A stretch of 64,000 nucleotides of DNA from Hungatella sp. (GCA_022796015.1 JAAWHU010000003.1:1-64000), one strand, 5' to 3'. Counted from the stretch's first letter, positions 36,417-45,877 are shown. Program-made: numbers and translations. Notes: a model not told the origin generated them from the sequence alone.

Positions 36417-38798
36417 CTACTTAAAAATAACAATGGTAACGCCGGAATCTCCTTCCCCAAACTCTCCAAGACGAAACTCCTGCACATATCTGAGCCGCTT
36501 CAGCTTTTTGTGGACGGCCGCCCTCAAGGCTCCGGTTCCCCGGCCGTGGACTACCCGCACCTGGGGCAGATGAGCCAGATAAGCGTCGTCTAAATACTTG
36601 TCAAGGATGGGAACAGCCTCATCCGTTGTCATACCGATTAGGTTGATCTCCGGCGATACGGAGAAAGACTTGGACATCTTGATTTTTCCGCTTCCGGTCT
36701 TGCGGCTTTCCTTCTTGCCGGCAGGCTCCTGGGCTGCAGGTTCTTCCACCATTTCCAAGTCCTTTATGTTTACCTGGGAGCGGAGAATGCCCATCTGGAC
36801 ATATAAATCTCCCTTGGCATTGGGAAGAGTGCTGACCGTTCCGTTTAGGTTGAGGGAAAGTACTTTAACCGTGTCGCCGACCTGAAGGGTCTTGGGAGAA
36901 ATGGTTTTCTTCGGTCCTTTGGTCTTTATGGCAAGCTTCTGGTCTACCTGGTTCATTTTTTCCCGGAGCTTGGCCCGCTCTGCCTCCAGCTCTTTGTTGA
37001 CGCCGGAAGAAGCGGCCAGCCGATTGACATTCTTTATGGTCTGGTCTGCCGTCTCCTTGGCCTCCCGCAGAATACGCTGGGCCTCCTCGTTGGCCTGGCG
37101 CAGGAGTTTTTCCTTTCTGTCGTCTAAGCGCTCTTCCTTCTGGGCCAGCCGGGACTTAAGCTTGGCGGCTTCCTCCTTGTAGGCCCTGATCTCCTCCTGC
37201 TCTTTCTCGATGGTAACGCGGCTCTCTTCCAAATGGGCGATGAGGTCCTCAAAGGTCTCGTCATTGGCTTCCAGTCGGCCTTTGGCGTCCTCGATGATAA
37301 AATCGGGGAGCCCCAGCTTTTTGGAGATGGCGAAGGCATTGCTTTTGCCGGGAATCCCAATAAGAAGACGGTATGTGGGCTGCAGATTTTCCACACTGAA
37401 TTCACAGCAGGCGTTTTCCACGCCGGGCGTGGTCAGGGCATATACCTTCAACTCGCTGTAATGAGTGGTTGCCATGGTGCGGCACTGCATGTTGTGAAGG
37501 AAGCTTAAGATGGCCATGGCAAGAGCGGCTCCTTCTGTAGGATCCGTGCCGGCTCCCAGCTCGTCAAAAAGGCAGAGGGAGCGGCTGTCCGCCTGCTGTA
37601 AGATAGATACGATATTGGTCATATGGGCGGAAAAGGTGCTGAGGCTCTGTTCAATACTCTGCTCGTCTCCAATGTCTGCGAAGATCTCTTCAAACACGGC
37701 AAGCTCGGAGCCATCAAAAGCCGGAATATGAAGGCCTGCCTGACCCATGAGGGTAAAGAGTCCCACGGTTTTTAAGGAGACGGTCTTGCCGCCGGTGTTG
37801 GGGCCCGTAACGATGAGCAAATCAAAATTTTTCCCAAGGTGAATATTGATGGGTACTACTTTGGAAGGGTCCAGAAGAGGATGCCGTCCTTCTTTAATGT
37901 TTAGATATCCTCTGGCGTTAAAGACAGGCTCACTGCACTTGTAATGTCTAGACAGGGCGGCTTTGGCAAAGATAAAGTCAAGCCTTGCCAAGGTATCCTG
38001 GTTTTGACGGATCTCTTCCACATAGGGGGAGGCCTGGCTGCTTAAATCCGCCAGCACGGCCTCAATCTCTTTTTTCTCCTGAATCTCCAGTTCCCGCAGC
38101 TGGTTGTTCAGCTGAATCACAGCCATGGGCTCTATGAACAGGGTAGAACCGGTGGCGGACTGGTCATGGACCATGCCGGACACCTGATTCTTGTATTCCG
38201 CCTTTACAGGCAGGCAGTACCGACCATCTCTCATGGTAATAACCGCATCCTGGAGATAGGTGCGGTTGGAGTTGAGAAGGGCGTTGAGCTGGGTGTGGAC
38301 ACGGTCGTTAATGACCTTCATGGAACGGCGCACATGACGAAGCCCCGGACTGGCGTCGTCGCTTATCTCATCCTCGGACAGGATGCATCGTTTAATCTCC
38401 GTGTTCAAAGGCGTCAGAGGCTCCAGCATGGAAAAAAAGCCTTCTAAGGAGTCGTCAGGCAGCTCCGAGTCCTCATGCCTTCCGTAGGCTTTGGCCCTGG
38501 CGGATACGGTGAGGAGTGAGCTGACAGATAAAAGCTCTGTAATCCCAAGTGAGCTGCCGATCTCCAGGCGCTTGAGGGAATCCTTCACATCCCTTAAGCC
38601 GGAAAAGGAGATACTCCCTTTCTGGCGGACACGGGTTAAGGCGTCGGAGGTCTCGGCCTGGTTCTGCCGGATCTCGTCAATATCAGAGGAGGGCAGAAGG
38701 TCTTCACACAGCCTCCGCCCCAGAGGAGAAGAGGCATATTCCCCAAGCTGTGCAATGATTTTGTCATATTCTAAAGTTTTAAGTGATTTTGCGTTCAT
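36417..38798 (-). CDS. mutS2: MutS2 family protein (endonuclease/ribosome-rescue ATPase)
   Basis: This 793-aa protein has a MutS core without the mismatch-reading domain. Walker A is VTGPNTGGKTVSLKT (about 330), and the ABC signature region is STFSAHMTNIVSIL. A long helical coiled-coil section follows (about 510-640). The C-terminal Smr domain (about 720-793) carries VRVVHGRGTGALRAAV. Family members act on branched DNA or split stalled ribosomes. Which applies here is not decided by sequence. It leads the operon with a two-component system. Confidence 0.95.
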   Translation of the reverse strand: MNAKSLKTLEYDKIIAQLGEYASSPLGRRLCEDLLPSSDIDEIRQNQAETSDALTRVRQKGSISFSGLRDVKDSLKRLEIGSSLGITELLSVSSLLTVSARAKAYGRHEDSELPDDSLEGFFSMLEPLTPLNTEIKRCILSEDEISDDASPGLRHVRRSMKVINDRVHTQLNALLNSNRTYLQDAVITMRDGRYCLPVKAEYKNQVSGMVHDQSATGSTLFIEPMAVIQLNNQLRELEIQEKKEIEAVLADLSSQASPYVEEIRQNQDTLARLDFIFAKAALSRHYKCSEPVFNARGYLNIKEGRHPLLDPSKVVPINIHLGKNFDLLIVTGPNTGGKTVSLKTVGLFTLMGQAGLHIPAFDGSELAVFEEIFADIGDEQSIEQSLSTFSAHMTNIVSILQQADSRSLCLFDELGAGTDPTEGAALAMAILSFLHNMQCRTMATTHYSELKVYALTTPGVENACCEFSVENLQPTYRLLIGIPGKSNAFAISKKLGLPDFIIEDAKGRLEANDETFEDLIAHLEESRVTIEKEQEEIRAYKEEAAKLKSRLAQKEERLDDRKEKLLRQANEEAQRILREAKETADQTIKNVNRLAASSGVNKELEAERAKLREKMNQVDQKLAIKTKGPKKTISPKTLQVGDTVKVLSLNLNGTVSTLPNAKGDLYVQMGILRSQVNIKDLEMVEEPAAQEPAGKKESRKTGSGKIKMSKSFSVSPEINLIGMTTDEAVPILDKYLDDAYLAHLPQVRVVHGRGTGALRAAVHKKLKRLRYVQEFRLGEFGEGDSGVTIVIFK

Positions 38799-38831
38799 GG
38801 ATGTCAGTTCCTCATTTATACATAATTATAA

Positions 38832-38954
38832 ACATTATACCATGTGCTTTGCACATGCTCCCTCCGAGGGATGCACACGGTTCGGAACGTGCTTTGTCCC
38901 GCTTCGCGTGACACCGAACCGGCGCTGGTATCATGTCTGTCGACATTATACCAT
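38832..38954. repeat. 99-bp GC-rich insert flanked by 12-bp direct repeats
   Basis: ACATTATACCAT occurs at 38832-38843 and again at 38943-38954. Between them lies a GC-rich block with an internal inverted pair GGTTCGG (38879-38885) and CCGAACC (38914-38920) and a repeated GTGCTTTG. It sits between mutS2 and lysR. Direct repeats flanking a foldable block look like a target duplication of a small non-coding element. Confidence 0.55.
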
Positions 38955-38984
38955 AAAACAGACTTCTTTAGTGGGATTTTTTTC

Positions 38985-39896
38985 TTAAGGTTTACTTTGC
39001 GGGGGTGCGGTGTTTTCCCGTATCATGCATTCCAGCGTCTGTGCGGCCACGCTGAGGGGGCGGCCGCTGTCCTTTACCAGGCTTATCGTCCTGTGGGGCA
39101 CAGGTTCTTCAAGGTTCAGTGCAAAGATTTCCCCCTTCCCCAAGGCATCGGCGGCAAAAGCAGGAGGGAGAAAGCCGATGCCAAGGTCGTAGCGGATCAT
39201 GGCAAGTACCTGGGCCGTGGTGGCGGCTTCCATATCAGGGGAGAGAATCAGGCCGTGGGACGCGAAAAACTGGCTGAAAAATTCATAGGTCTGGCTGTCC
39301 CGCCCCAGGCAGATAAAAGGATAGTCTGCCAGCCGGTTCAGGGAAACGGGCTGTCCTGCCAGGGAGGCAAACCGGGGGCCGGCAAAAAGCATATCCTGGA
39401 AGCCGGACAGAGGGATTTCCTGAAGGGGCTTTGGAAAATGGGCGGGGGCTGCTACTACGGCCATATCCACCAACCCGTCTTTTACGGCCTTCGCCGCTTT
39501 CTGGGTGGGCTGGTTGGTGATTCGGATATGAACGCCGGGATAAGCGGCATGGAAATTGCGGAGTATGGGCAGGAGCAGGCAGTGAAGCCCGATTTCGCTG
39601 GCGCCGATGGACACGGAACCGCTCTGGAGCGTAAGGCCTGATGCCAGTTCCCGCTCCCCGGCGGCAATCTGTTCCTGGGCAATGCGGATATGGGCATAGA
39701 GCTTTTCTCCCTCTGGTGTCAGGGTGACCCCTCTGTTGGAGCGAAGAAAAAGGCGGCAGCCAAGTTCCTGCTCCAGGCTGTTCATGGCCCTGGTGACATT
39801 GGGCTGATTGCTCATGAGAACGCCTGCGGCCTTGGTAAAGCTCTGATATTTAGCCACATAATAAAAGATACGGTAGTAATCGTAAACAACGGACAT
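38985..39896 (-). CDS. LysR-family transcriptional regulator
   Basis: This 303-aa regulator has an N-terminal HTH (about 1-60, FTKAAGVLMSNQPNVTRAMNSLEQELGCRLF) and a periplasmic-binding-like effector domain (about 90-290). It is divergent from a MATE transporter gene. A palindrome with LysR-type T-N11-A spacing lies just upstream of its start, suggesting autoregulation and control of the transporter. The start codon has GGGGG before it. The effector is unknown. Confidence 0.9.
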   Translation of the reverse strand: MSVVYDYYRIFYYVAKYQSFTKAAGVLMSNQPNVTRAMNSLEQELGCRLFLRSNRGVTLTPEGEKLYAHIRIAQEQIAAGERELASGLTLQSGSVSIGASEIGLHCLLLPILRNFHAAYPGVHIRITNQPTQKAAKAVKDGLVDMAVVAAPAHFPKPLQEIPLSGFQDMLFAGPRFASLAGQPVSLNRLADYPFICLGRDSQTYEFFSQFFASHGLILSPDMEAATTAQVLAMIRYDLGIGFLPPAFAADALGKGEIFALNLEEPVPHRTISLVKDSGRPLSVAAQTLECMIRENTAPPQSKP

Positions 39897-39908
39897 AGGC
39901 CCCCAAAC

Positions 39909-39923
39909 ATGTCATCATGACAT
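39909..39923. promoter_or_regulatory. LysR-type operator
   Basis: ATGTCAT-C-ATGACAT is a perfect 7-bp dyad. Its inner T-N11-A spacing matches the LysR box. It lies 13 bases before the LysR start and 23 bases before the -35 of the divergent MATE promoter. Confidence 0.6.
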
Positions 39924-39945
39924 AATAGCTATACGAAATATACAT

Positions 39946-39974
39946 TTTACACAGGGTAACGAAATCAGTATAAT
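39946..39974 (+). promoter_or_regulatory. Promoter of the MATE gene
   Basis: TTTACA (39946-39951), 17 bases and TATAAT (39969-39974) lie 44 bases before the start codon. The strong match suggests basal expression. Confidence 0.7.
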
Positions 39975-40018
39975 ATGAAAATGCAGAAAAAGGCAAGAGG
40001 TAAACGGGGAGCAGGAGA

Positions 40019-41356
40019 ATGAATCAGGATCTTACAGTGGGAAAACCGGAGCAGGTGCTTTGGAGATTTTGTATGCCGTTATTCGGCAGTGTAGTATTTC
40101 AGCAGCTGTACAATATTGCGGACAGCCTGGTGGCAGGAAAATTTATTGGAGAGCAAGCCCTGGCAGCAGTGGGCAACAGCTATGAGGTGACATTGATCTT
40201 CATTGCATTCGCATTCGGATGTAATATCGGATGCTCCGTGGTGGTGTCCCAGCTGTTTGGGGCGAAGGATTACGGCAGAATGAAGACTGCAGTGTACACG
40301 GCCATGATCGCCAGCGGCGCGGTATGCAGTATACTTATGGCAGGAGGGCTTCTCGGCTGCAAAATACTCTTGGGGCTGATCCGCACGCCCCAGGAGATTC
40401 TGGCAGACTCCCGGCTGTACCTGGATATTTATATCTGGGGGCTGCCCTTTATGTTCTTCTACAACATTGCAACCGGCATTTTTTCGGCTCTGGGAGATTC
40501 CAGAACCCCCTTCCTGTTTCTGGCCGTCTCATCCACCTCCAACATTGCTGTGGATATCCTGTTTGTCACCACGTTTCATATGGGGGTGGCAGGCGTGGCA
40601 TGGGCCACCTTTCTCTGCCAGGGGATCAGCTGTATCCTGGCTGTGGCCGCAGTATTCAGACGTCTTAAGACAGTGGAATGCAAAGGGAAATTCCCTGTGT
40701 TTTCCTGGCATCTTCTCAGACGGATTGCCAAAATTGCGGTTCCCAGTATTTTACAGCAGAGCTTTATCTCTGTGGGCAATATTGTGATCCAGAGCGTTAT
40801 CAACGGGTTTGGCGCCAGCGTCATTGCCGGCTACTCGGCGGCGGTAAAGCTCAACAATCTGGTGATCACATCATTTACCACATTGGGCAACGGAATCTCC
40901 AATTATACGGCTCAGAATGCAGGAGCCGGCAGGCATGACCGCATAAAAGAAGGCTTTCGGGCGGGAATTAAGCTGGTGTGGGTCTTGTGCGTCCCCATGG
41001 CAGGCATCTGCCTGTTAGCCGGCAAATGGCTGCTGTATCTGTTTATGGACCCAGAGGCAGAGGCTGCGGTATCTGCAGGCGCGGTATTTCTCAAGATCCT
41101 GTCGCCGTTTTACTTTGTGGTATCTGCAAAGCTGGTGGCTGACGGAATACTCAGGGGAGCCGGGCTTATGGAGAAATTTATGGCGGCCACCTTTACAGAC
41201 CTGGCCTTGAGAGTGGTTCTGGCGTGGGGATTTGCCGGAATCTGGGGCTCCACGGGGATTTGGTGTGCATGGCCTGTGGGCTGGAGCGTGGCGGCGCTGA
41301 TGTCTGTGTCCTTCTACAGGGCTTATGAGAGCGGCGGCCGTAAAGAAAAGCATTGA
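40019..41356 (+). CDS. MATE-family multidrug/organic cation efflux transporter
   Basis: This 445-aa protein has about 12 hydrophobic segments. The MATE-type N-terminus LWRFCMPLFGSVVFQQLYNI is clear, and the two halves repeat internally (GIFSALGDSRTPF in the first half, ILRGAGLMEKFM in the second). It should export cationic compounds using a Na+ or H+ gradient. Control by the divergent LysR gene is likely. GGAGCAGGAGA precedes the ATG. The substrate is unknown. Confidence 0.9.
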   Translation: MNQDLTVGKPEQVLWRFCMPLFGSVVFQQLYNIADSLVAGKFIGEQALAAVGNSYEVTLIFIAFAFGCNIGCSVVVSQLFGAKDYGRMKTAVYTAMIASGAVCSILMAGGLLGCKILLGLIRTPQEILADSRLYLDIYIWGLPFMFFYNIATGIFSALGDSRTPFLFLAVSSTSNIAVDILFVTTFHMGVAGVAWATFLCQGISCILAVAAVFRRLKTVECKGKFPVFSWHLLRRIAKIAVPSILQQSFISVGNIVIQSVINGFGASVIAGYSAAVKLNNLVITSFTTLGNGISNYTAQNAGAGRHDRIKEGFRAGIKLVWVLCVPMAGICLLAGKWLLYLFMDPEAEAAVSAGAVFLKILSPFYFVVSAKLVADGILRGAGLMEKFMAATFTDLALRVVLAWGFAGIWGSTGIWCAWPVGWSVAALMSVSFYRAYESGGRKEKH

Positions 41357-41381
41357 CATTTTTTTATCAAAGTACTAGACT
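41353..41381 (+). promoter_or_regulatory. Promoter overlapping the MATE stop codon
   Basis: TTGACA (41353-41358) contains the MATE stop codon (TGA 41354-41356). It is followed by 17 bases and TAGACT (41376-41381), 48 bases before the flavoprotein start. The downstream gene is therefore its own unit. Confidence 0.65.
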
Positions 41382-41429
41382 ATCATTGGTCAAAGAAACA
41401 GACCAGATTATTTCAGGAGGAAAAAGGTT

Positions 41430-43307
41430 ATGAGAAAATCAGGCAGAAAACTGATGGCCGCAGGACTGGCGGCAGCTATGGTATTGTCCATGGCGGCATG
41501 CGGCGGCAAAGCAGCTGACGCAACAACAGCAGCACAGACAGAGGCCGAGACTACTACGGAGGCTCCCAAGGAGACGACTGCCCCGGAGACTACGGCAGCA
41601 GAGGCAGAGGCGCCCAAGGAAGAGAATATCCAGGCGGATATTGTGGTAATCGGCGGCGGCGGAGCCGGTATGACAGCTGCCATTCAGGCAGTACAGGACG
41701 GAGCCACAGATGTGGTGATTGTGGAGAAGATGCCTATTACCGGCGGTAATACCACCCGCTCTACAGGCGGACTCAATGCGGCGGCAACCACATACCAGAA
41801 GACAGATGGGATTGAGGATTCTGTCGAGCTGTTTGTGGAAGACACCATGAAGGGCGGCAAGGAGTTAAACGATAAAGAGCTGGTAACGGTTATGGCAGAG
41901 AACTCTGCTGCCGCAGTGGACTGGGTCAATGAGATCGGCGGTGACTTAAGCGTAGTAGGAATGTTCGGCGGAGCAAGTGTGAAGAGAATCCACAGGCCTT
42001 CTGACACTTCTGCCGTAGGCCCTATGCTGGTAAAGACTCTTAATGCCAAGGTTGAAGAGCTGGGAATCCCAGTGCTTTTAGAGACTACAGCAGAACAGAT
42101 TCTGGCGGATGGCGACGGAAATGTCTGCGGCGTAACTGTGACGGATAAGGATGGAAAGACTTACACCATCGACTGTACAGCCGTGGTTCTGGCAACCGGA
42201 GGGTTCGGAGCTAACTCTGAGATGGTAGTGGAGTACAAGCCGGATCTTGCCGGATTCTGCACCACCAACCATGGCGGCGCTACAGGAGATGGCATTGCCA
42301 TGGCCAAGGAGCTGGGAGCCGCTTTCGTGGATATGGAGCAGATTCAGACTCACCCCACTGTAAATCCTGATACTCAGACCATGTACACAGAGGGAGTGCG
42401 GGGCAACGGCGCCATTCTGGTCAACAAGGAAGGAAAACGCTTTGTCAATGAGCTGGAGACCAGAGATGTGGTTTCTGCAGCCATTCTGGAGCAGCCGGAT
42501 CAGGTGTGCTATCTGGTGTTTGACCAGGCGGTAAGAGAGAGCCTTGCGGCAATCGAGTCCTACATAAAGGCAGGAATTGTGACCGAGGCAGACACGCCGG
42601 AAGCCCTGGGTGAAGCCATCGGCGTAGATGGCGGCGTGCTGGCAGAGACCTTGAAAACCTACGGCTCCTATCAGGCAGCAGGAAAAGACGAGGAGTTCGC
42701 AAGAGAGAGCATGGAGCTTCCTCTTGACAAACCCAAATATTATGCGGCACTTTGTGCTCCGGCCATTCATCACACCATGGGCGGCGTGAAGATCAATACG
42801 GAAGCCCAGGTTCTAAAGGAAGATGGAAGCCCGATTCCCGGTCTTTTTGCAGCAGGCGAGGTTACGGGAGGCGTGCACGGCGCCAACCGTCTGGGCGGTA
42901 ATGCGGTTACGGATATTGTAGTGTTCGGACGTATTGCAGGTTCCGCAGCCGAGTCCTATGTGGCAGGCAATGGAGGACATACAGAGGCGGAGATTACCGC
43001 TCCGGAGGATTCCAAGCCTGCAGCTCCCGCAGCCAAGGGAGATTACAAGGACGGAACCTATGAGGGAACCGGCAAGGGCAACAACGGAGATATCACTGTG
43101 GAGGTGAAGGTGGAGGACGGCAATATTGTCTCCATTACCCTGAAGGAACACGGTGAGACAGAGGGAATCTACGAGGCAGCAGAAAAAGGCGTGGTAGAAG
43201 CCATTATTACCGGTCAGACTCCGGAGGTTGACGCTGTATCCGGCGCAACCAATACCAGTAACGGTATTATGGAGGCAGTAAAGGCGGCTCTTGCAGACGC
43301 AAAATAA
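41430..43307 (+). CDS. Lipoprotein FAD-dependent fumarate/urocanate-type reductase with C-terminal FMN-binding domain
   Basis: This 625-aa exported flavoprotein has a lipoprotein signal (lipobox SMAAC, Cys about 24) and a Thr/Glu-rich linker. The FAD-binding reductase domain (about 68-515) has DIVVIGGGGAGMTAAIQAV and EVTGGVHGANRLGGNA. A C-terminal FMN_bind domain (about 535-625) carries SGATNTSNG, the usual covalent FMN-Thr site. It should be anchored outside and reduce fumarate, urocanate, cinnamate-like or other acceptors for anaerobic respiration. The active-site pattern does not settle the substrate. AGGAGG precedes the ATG. A terminator follows. Confidence 0.88.
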   Translation: MRKSGRKLMAAGLAAAMVLSMAACGGKAADATTAAQTEAETTTEAPKETTAPETTAAEAEAPKEENIQADIVVIGGGGAGMTAAIQAVQDGATDVVIVEKMPITGGNTTRSTGGLNAAATTYQKTDGIEDSVELFVEDTMKGGKELNDKELVTVMAENSAAAVDWVNEIGGDLSVVGMFGGASVKRIHRPSDTSAVGPMLVKTLNAKVEELGIPVLLETTAEQILADGDGNVCGVTVTDKDGKTYTIDCTAVVLATGGFGANSEMVVEYKPDLAGFCTTNHGGATGDGIAMAKELGAAFVDMEQIQTHPTVNPDTQTMYTEGVRGNGAILVNKEGKRFVNELETRDVVSAAILEQPDQVCYLVFDQAVRESLAAIESYIKAGIVTEADTPEALGEAIGVDGGVLAETLKTYGSYQAAGKDEEFARESMELPLDKPKYYAALCAPAIHHTMGGVKINTEAQVLKEDGSPIPGLFAAGEVTGGVHGANRLGGNAVTDIVVFGRIAGSAAESYVAGNGGHTEAEITAPEDSKPAAPAAKGDYKDGTYEGTGKGNNGDITVEVKVEDGNIVSITLKEHGETEGIYEAAEKGVVEAIITGQTPEVDAVSGATNTSNGIMEAVKAALADAK

Positions 43308-43343
43308 ATATAAGGGGACGCTGCCATGTGCAGCAGTCAAAAA

Positions 43344-43388
43344 GAGCGGCAATCCAGGCAGAAAATGCGGGATTGCCGCTCCCTTTTT
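43344..43388 (+). terminator. Terminator of the flavoprotein gene
   Basis: GAGCGGCAATCC (43344-43355) pairs perfectly with GGATTGCCGCTC (43370-43381), followed by CCTTTTT. Confidence 0.9.
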
Positions 43389-43463
43389 CCTAAAAAGATT
43401 GATATTATCCCGGGTACATGATAAAATTCTTAATAAATATGTCGATGCCAGGAGGGTATGAAA

Positions 43464-44324
43464 TTGATTAAAATGGTAGTCAGTGATATGGATGGGACGC
43501 TTTTGAACAAGAAGGCGGAGATTAGTCCCGGGAATTTGGATGCAATCCGCAGATTAGAGGAACAGCAGATCGAATTCGTCATTGCGTCGGGAAGAGATTA
43601 TCAGGGGGTATATTCCGTCCTTGGCAGGTATGACTTAAGGTGCGAAGCTATTTTAGGCAACGGTTCCGAGTACGTGGACAGGCAGGGGAAGGTCCTTATG
43701 AGCTGTTACATGAACAAGGGGGTTCTAAAGGAGATTGTGGGGGTCTTTGAGGGTACCGGCACTCCCTACATGATCTTTACTACAAAGGGATTCTTTACGG
43801 GACAGGAGCCGGCATATGTAAGAGAGGCATTTATCAAGCGGAGCACAACCAAATTCGGCAGATCCAGGGAGGAATTTGAGGACGGCGGCAAGTACGGCTT
43901 TATGCCCTGCAACCATCTGGTGAAGGTGGAGGATTTTGACGAGTTTATAACAAGAGACCTGGAGATTATAAAGGTGGAGACATTTTCACCGGACGAGGAC
44001 AGCATCCGGAGGACTAAGGAGGCTTTAAAAGAGATTCCGGGGATCTCCTATCTGTCTTCTTATGAGGATAATGTGGAGGTTACGGACCGGGAAGCGCAGA
44101 AAGGATATATTCTGGAAAAGGTAATTAAGATGAAGGGCATTGCCAAGGAGGAGGTTGCCGTGGCCGGAGATGGAATGAATGACCTTTCCATGTTTGAGAT
44201 TTTCCCTTATTCCTATGCTCCTTCCAATGCCCAGGATGGAATCAAAGAGCTGGCCGGCAGGGTGGTATGCAGCAGTGAAGACGATGGGTTTGCTCAGGCG
44301 GTTCTTGACATATTAGAGAAATAG
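43464..44324 (+). CDS. HAD-superfamily Cof-type phosphatase
   Basis: This phosphatase of about 286 aa has motif I VVSDMDGTLLN, motif II IASGRD and motif IV AVAGDGMNDLSMFEIF, with a large class IIB cap. It is a second Cof-type enzyme in the window. The ATG at 43458 is only 2 bases from GGAGG. TTG at 43464 is 8 bases away, the normal distance, so I place the start at TTG 43464 with low certainty; the ATG reading adds two residues. It is followed by the HtrA-like gene. Confidence 0.85.
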   Translation: MIKMVVSDMDGTLLNKKAEISPGNLDAIRRLEEQQIEFVIASGRDYQGVYSVLGRYDLRCEAILGNGSEYVDRQGKVLMSCYMNKGVLKEIVGVFEGTGTPYMIFTTKGFFTGQEPAYVREAFIKRSTTKFGRSREEFEDGGKYGFMPCNHLVKVEDFDEFITRDLEIIKVETFSPDEDSIRRTKEALKEIPGISYLSSYEDNVEVTDREAQKGYILEKVIKMKGIAKEEVAVAGDGMNDLSMFEIFPYSYAPSNAQDGIKELAGRVVCSSEDDGFAQAVLDILEK

Positions 44325-44363
44325 TTTTTATAATAGATGTAAGCCTCGGAGAGGAGGGAATGT

Positions 44364-45779
44364 ATGCCGGATCAGAACAATCCTGAATTGGAGCCAAAAC
44401 AAAAGCGCCAGTTTATAAGGGAAAAGATAGCGAGACCCCCTATGACAAAGAGACAGCTTATGGGAAGAATGGCGGCCCTTAGCCTGATTGCCGTTCTCGG
44501 CGGCACGGCTGCAGGCGCAAGCTTTGCCGTTGTGGGTCCTCTGGCAGATAGGTTTTTAGATCCTGAGACTACTGAGGAACGCATTCCTATTACAATTCCC
44601 AAGGATGACCCGGACTTTCCGACAGCGGAAAGTCAGCCAGAAAAGGACAGCACCGCCGGCACCGAAAGCCAAGGGGAAAGTCAGGCTCCCGGGGAATCTG
44701 AGTCAGAATCCGCCGCGGAGACAGAGCTTCAGACTGAGACCGAGACAGAGCCGGAATCCGAGACGGAGCCTTTGGAGGACGTGATTCAGTCGGTGATAGA
44801 GACCTATGAGTATACTCTGAAGGACCTGGACGCACTGTACGGGACCCTCAGGGATGTGGTTTTTGAGGCGGACAGAGGGATTGTGGAGGTTCACTCGGTG
44901 AAAAAGGAGGTGGACTGGTTTGACAATCCTGTGGAGACTGCCGGGCTTTATGCAGGCGTGGTTATTGCGTCTACGGATCAGGAGCTGCTGATTCTCACGC
45001 CGGACGAGGCAGTGGAACATGCGGATTCCATCAAGGTGACCTTTGAAAACGGAAGTCAGGCGGATGGCACTATTAAACAGAAGGATACCATATCCGGTAT
45101 GGCCATTGTAAGTGTGCCGGCGGCCCAGGTGGATGAGGAAGCATTGCTCCATGTAGCCGTGGTGAAGCTGGGCAATTCTTACACCATGAGAAAAGGAGAT
45201 TTGGTAGCCGCTTTGGGGGCCCCGGCAGGAAAGGTTCATTCCTGTGCATACGGCAGTATTTCCTATGTGGCCAAGAACGTTCAGGTGGCGGATGGAGCCA
45301 CAAGGCTTTTGTATGCAGATATCCAAAGCAATGCAAAGGCAGGGACATTTCTTGTGAACCTGGCAGGGGAAGTGGTAGGCTGGGTTACAGATGAATATGG
45401 GGAGGAGAATAACAGCGGTCTCACGGTTGCCATGGCCATCTCTGATTATAAGTCTATACTGGAGAAGATGTCCAACGGACAAGCAATCCCCTATATGGGA
45501 GTCTGCGGCCAGGAGGTCAGTTCCGCCATGGCGTCCCAGGGAATTCCTCTGGGCGTCTATGTGACTGATTGTATCCCTGATGGGCCGGCATACAACGCGG
45601 GAATCCAGAATGGAGATATTATTGTGGGAATCGGGGGCAAGGAGATTGCCACCATGAGAGATTATCAGAATCATATCGAGGCTTTGAACCAGGATGCAGT
45701 AGTAGCTGTTGTGGTTCAGAGAAAAGGAATTGAAGAATATAAAGAATTAGAATATCAGGTGACTGTAGGAGCCAGGTAG
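44364..45779 (+). CDS. HtrA-like membrane pseudoprotease with PDZ domain
   Basis: This 471-aa protein has a basic cytoplasmic N-terminus, one membrane segment (about 32-52), a Ser/Glu-rich acidic linker (70-140), a trypsin-like beta-barrel (about 160-360) and a PDZ domain (about 375-465). Aligned to DegP, the catalytic His motif TNNHVV reads TPDEAV (about 212). The Asp motif DIALI reads GMAIV, and the Ser motif GNSGGPLVN reads AKAGTFLVN (about 322). All three catalytic residues are gone while the fold around them is kept, so it is probably a binding scaffold. GGAGAGGAGGG precedes the ATG. Confidence 0.8.
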   Translation: MPDQNNPELEPKQKRQFIREKIARPPMTKRQLMGRMAALSLIAVLGGTAAGASFAVVGPLADRFLDPETTEERIPITIPKDDPDFPTAESQPEKDSTAGTESQGESQAPGESESESAAETELQTETETEPESETEPLEDVIQSVIETYEYTLKDLDALYGTLRDVVFEADRGIVEVHSVKKEVDWFDNPVETAGLYAGVVIASTDQELLILTPDEAVEHADSIKVTFENGSQADGTIKQKDTISGMAIVSVPAAQVDEEALLHVAVVKLGNSYTMRKGDLVAALGAPAGKVHSCAYGSISYVAKNVQVADGATRLLYADIQSNAKAGTFLVNLAGEVVGWVTDEYGEENNSGLTVAMAISDYKSILEKMSNGQAIPYMGVCGQEVSSAMASQGIPLGVYVTDCIPDGPAYNAGIQNGDIIVGIGGKEIATMRDYQNHIEALNQDAVVAVVVQRKGIEEYKELEYQVTVGAR

Positions 45780-45877
45780 GAGATACCTGGAGGTACTGCT
45801 TTGTACGGGCGCCACAGGCTGCGGCAGGCAGGATTTCTATATAGCCGGCCTCATAAAGAATGGAGGGCAACAAAAAG

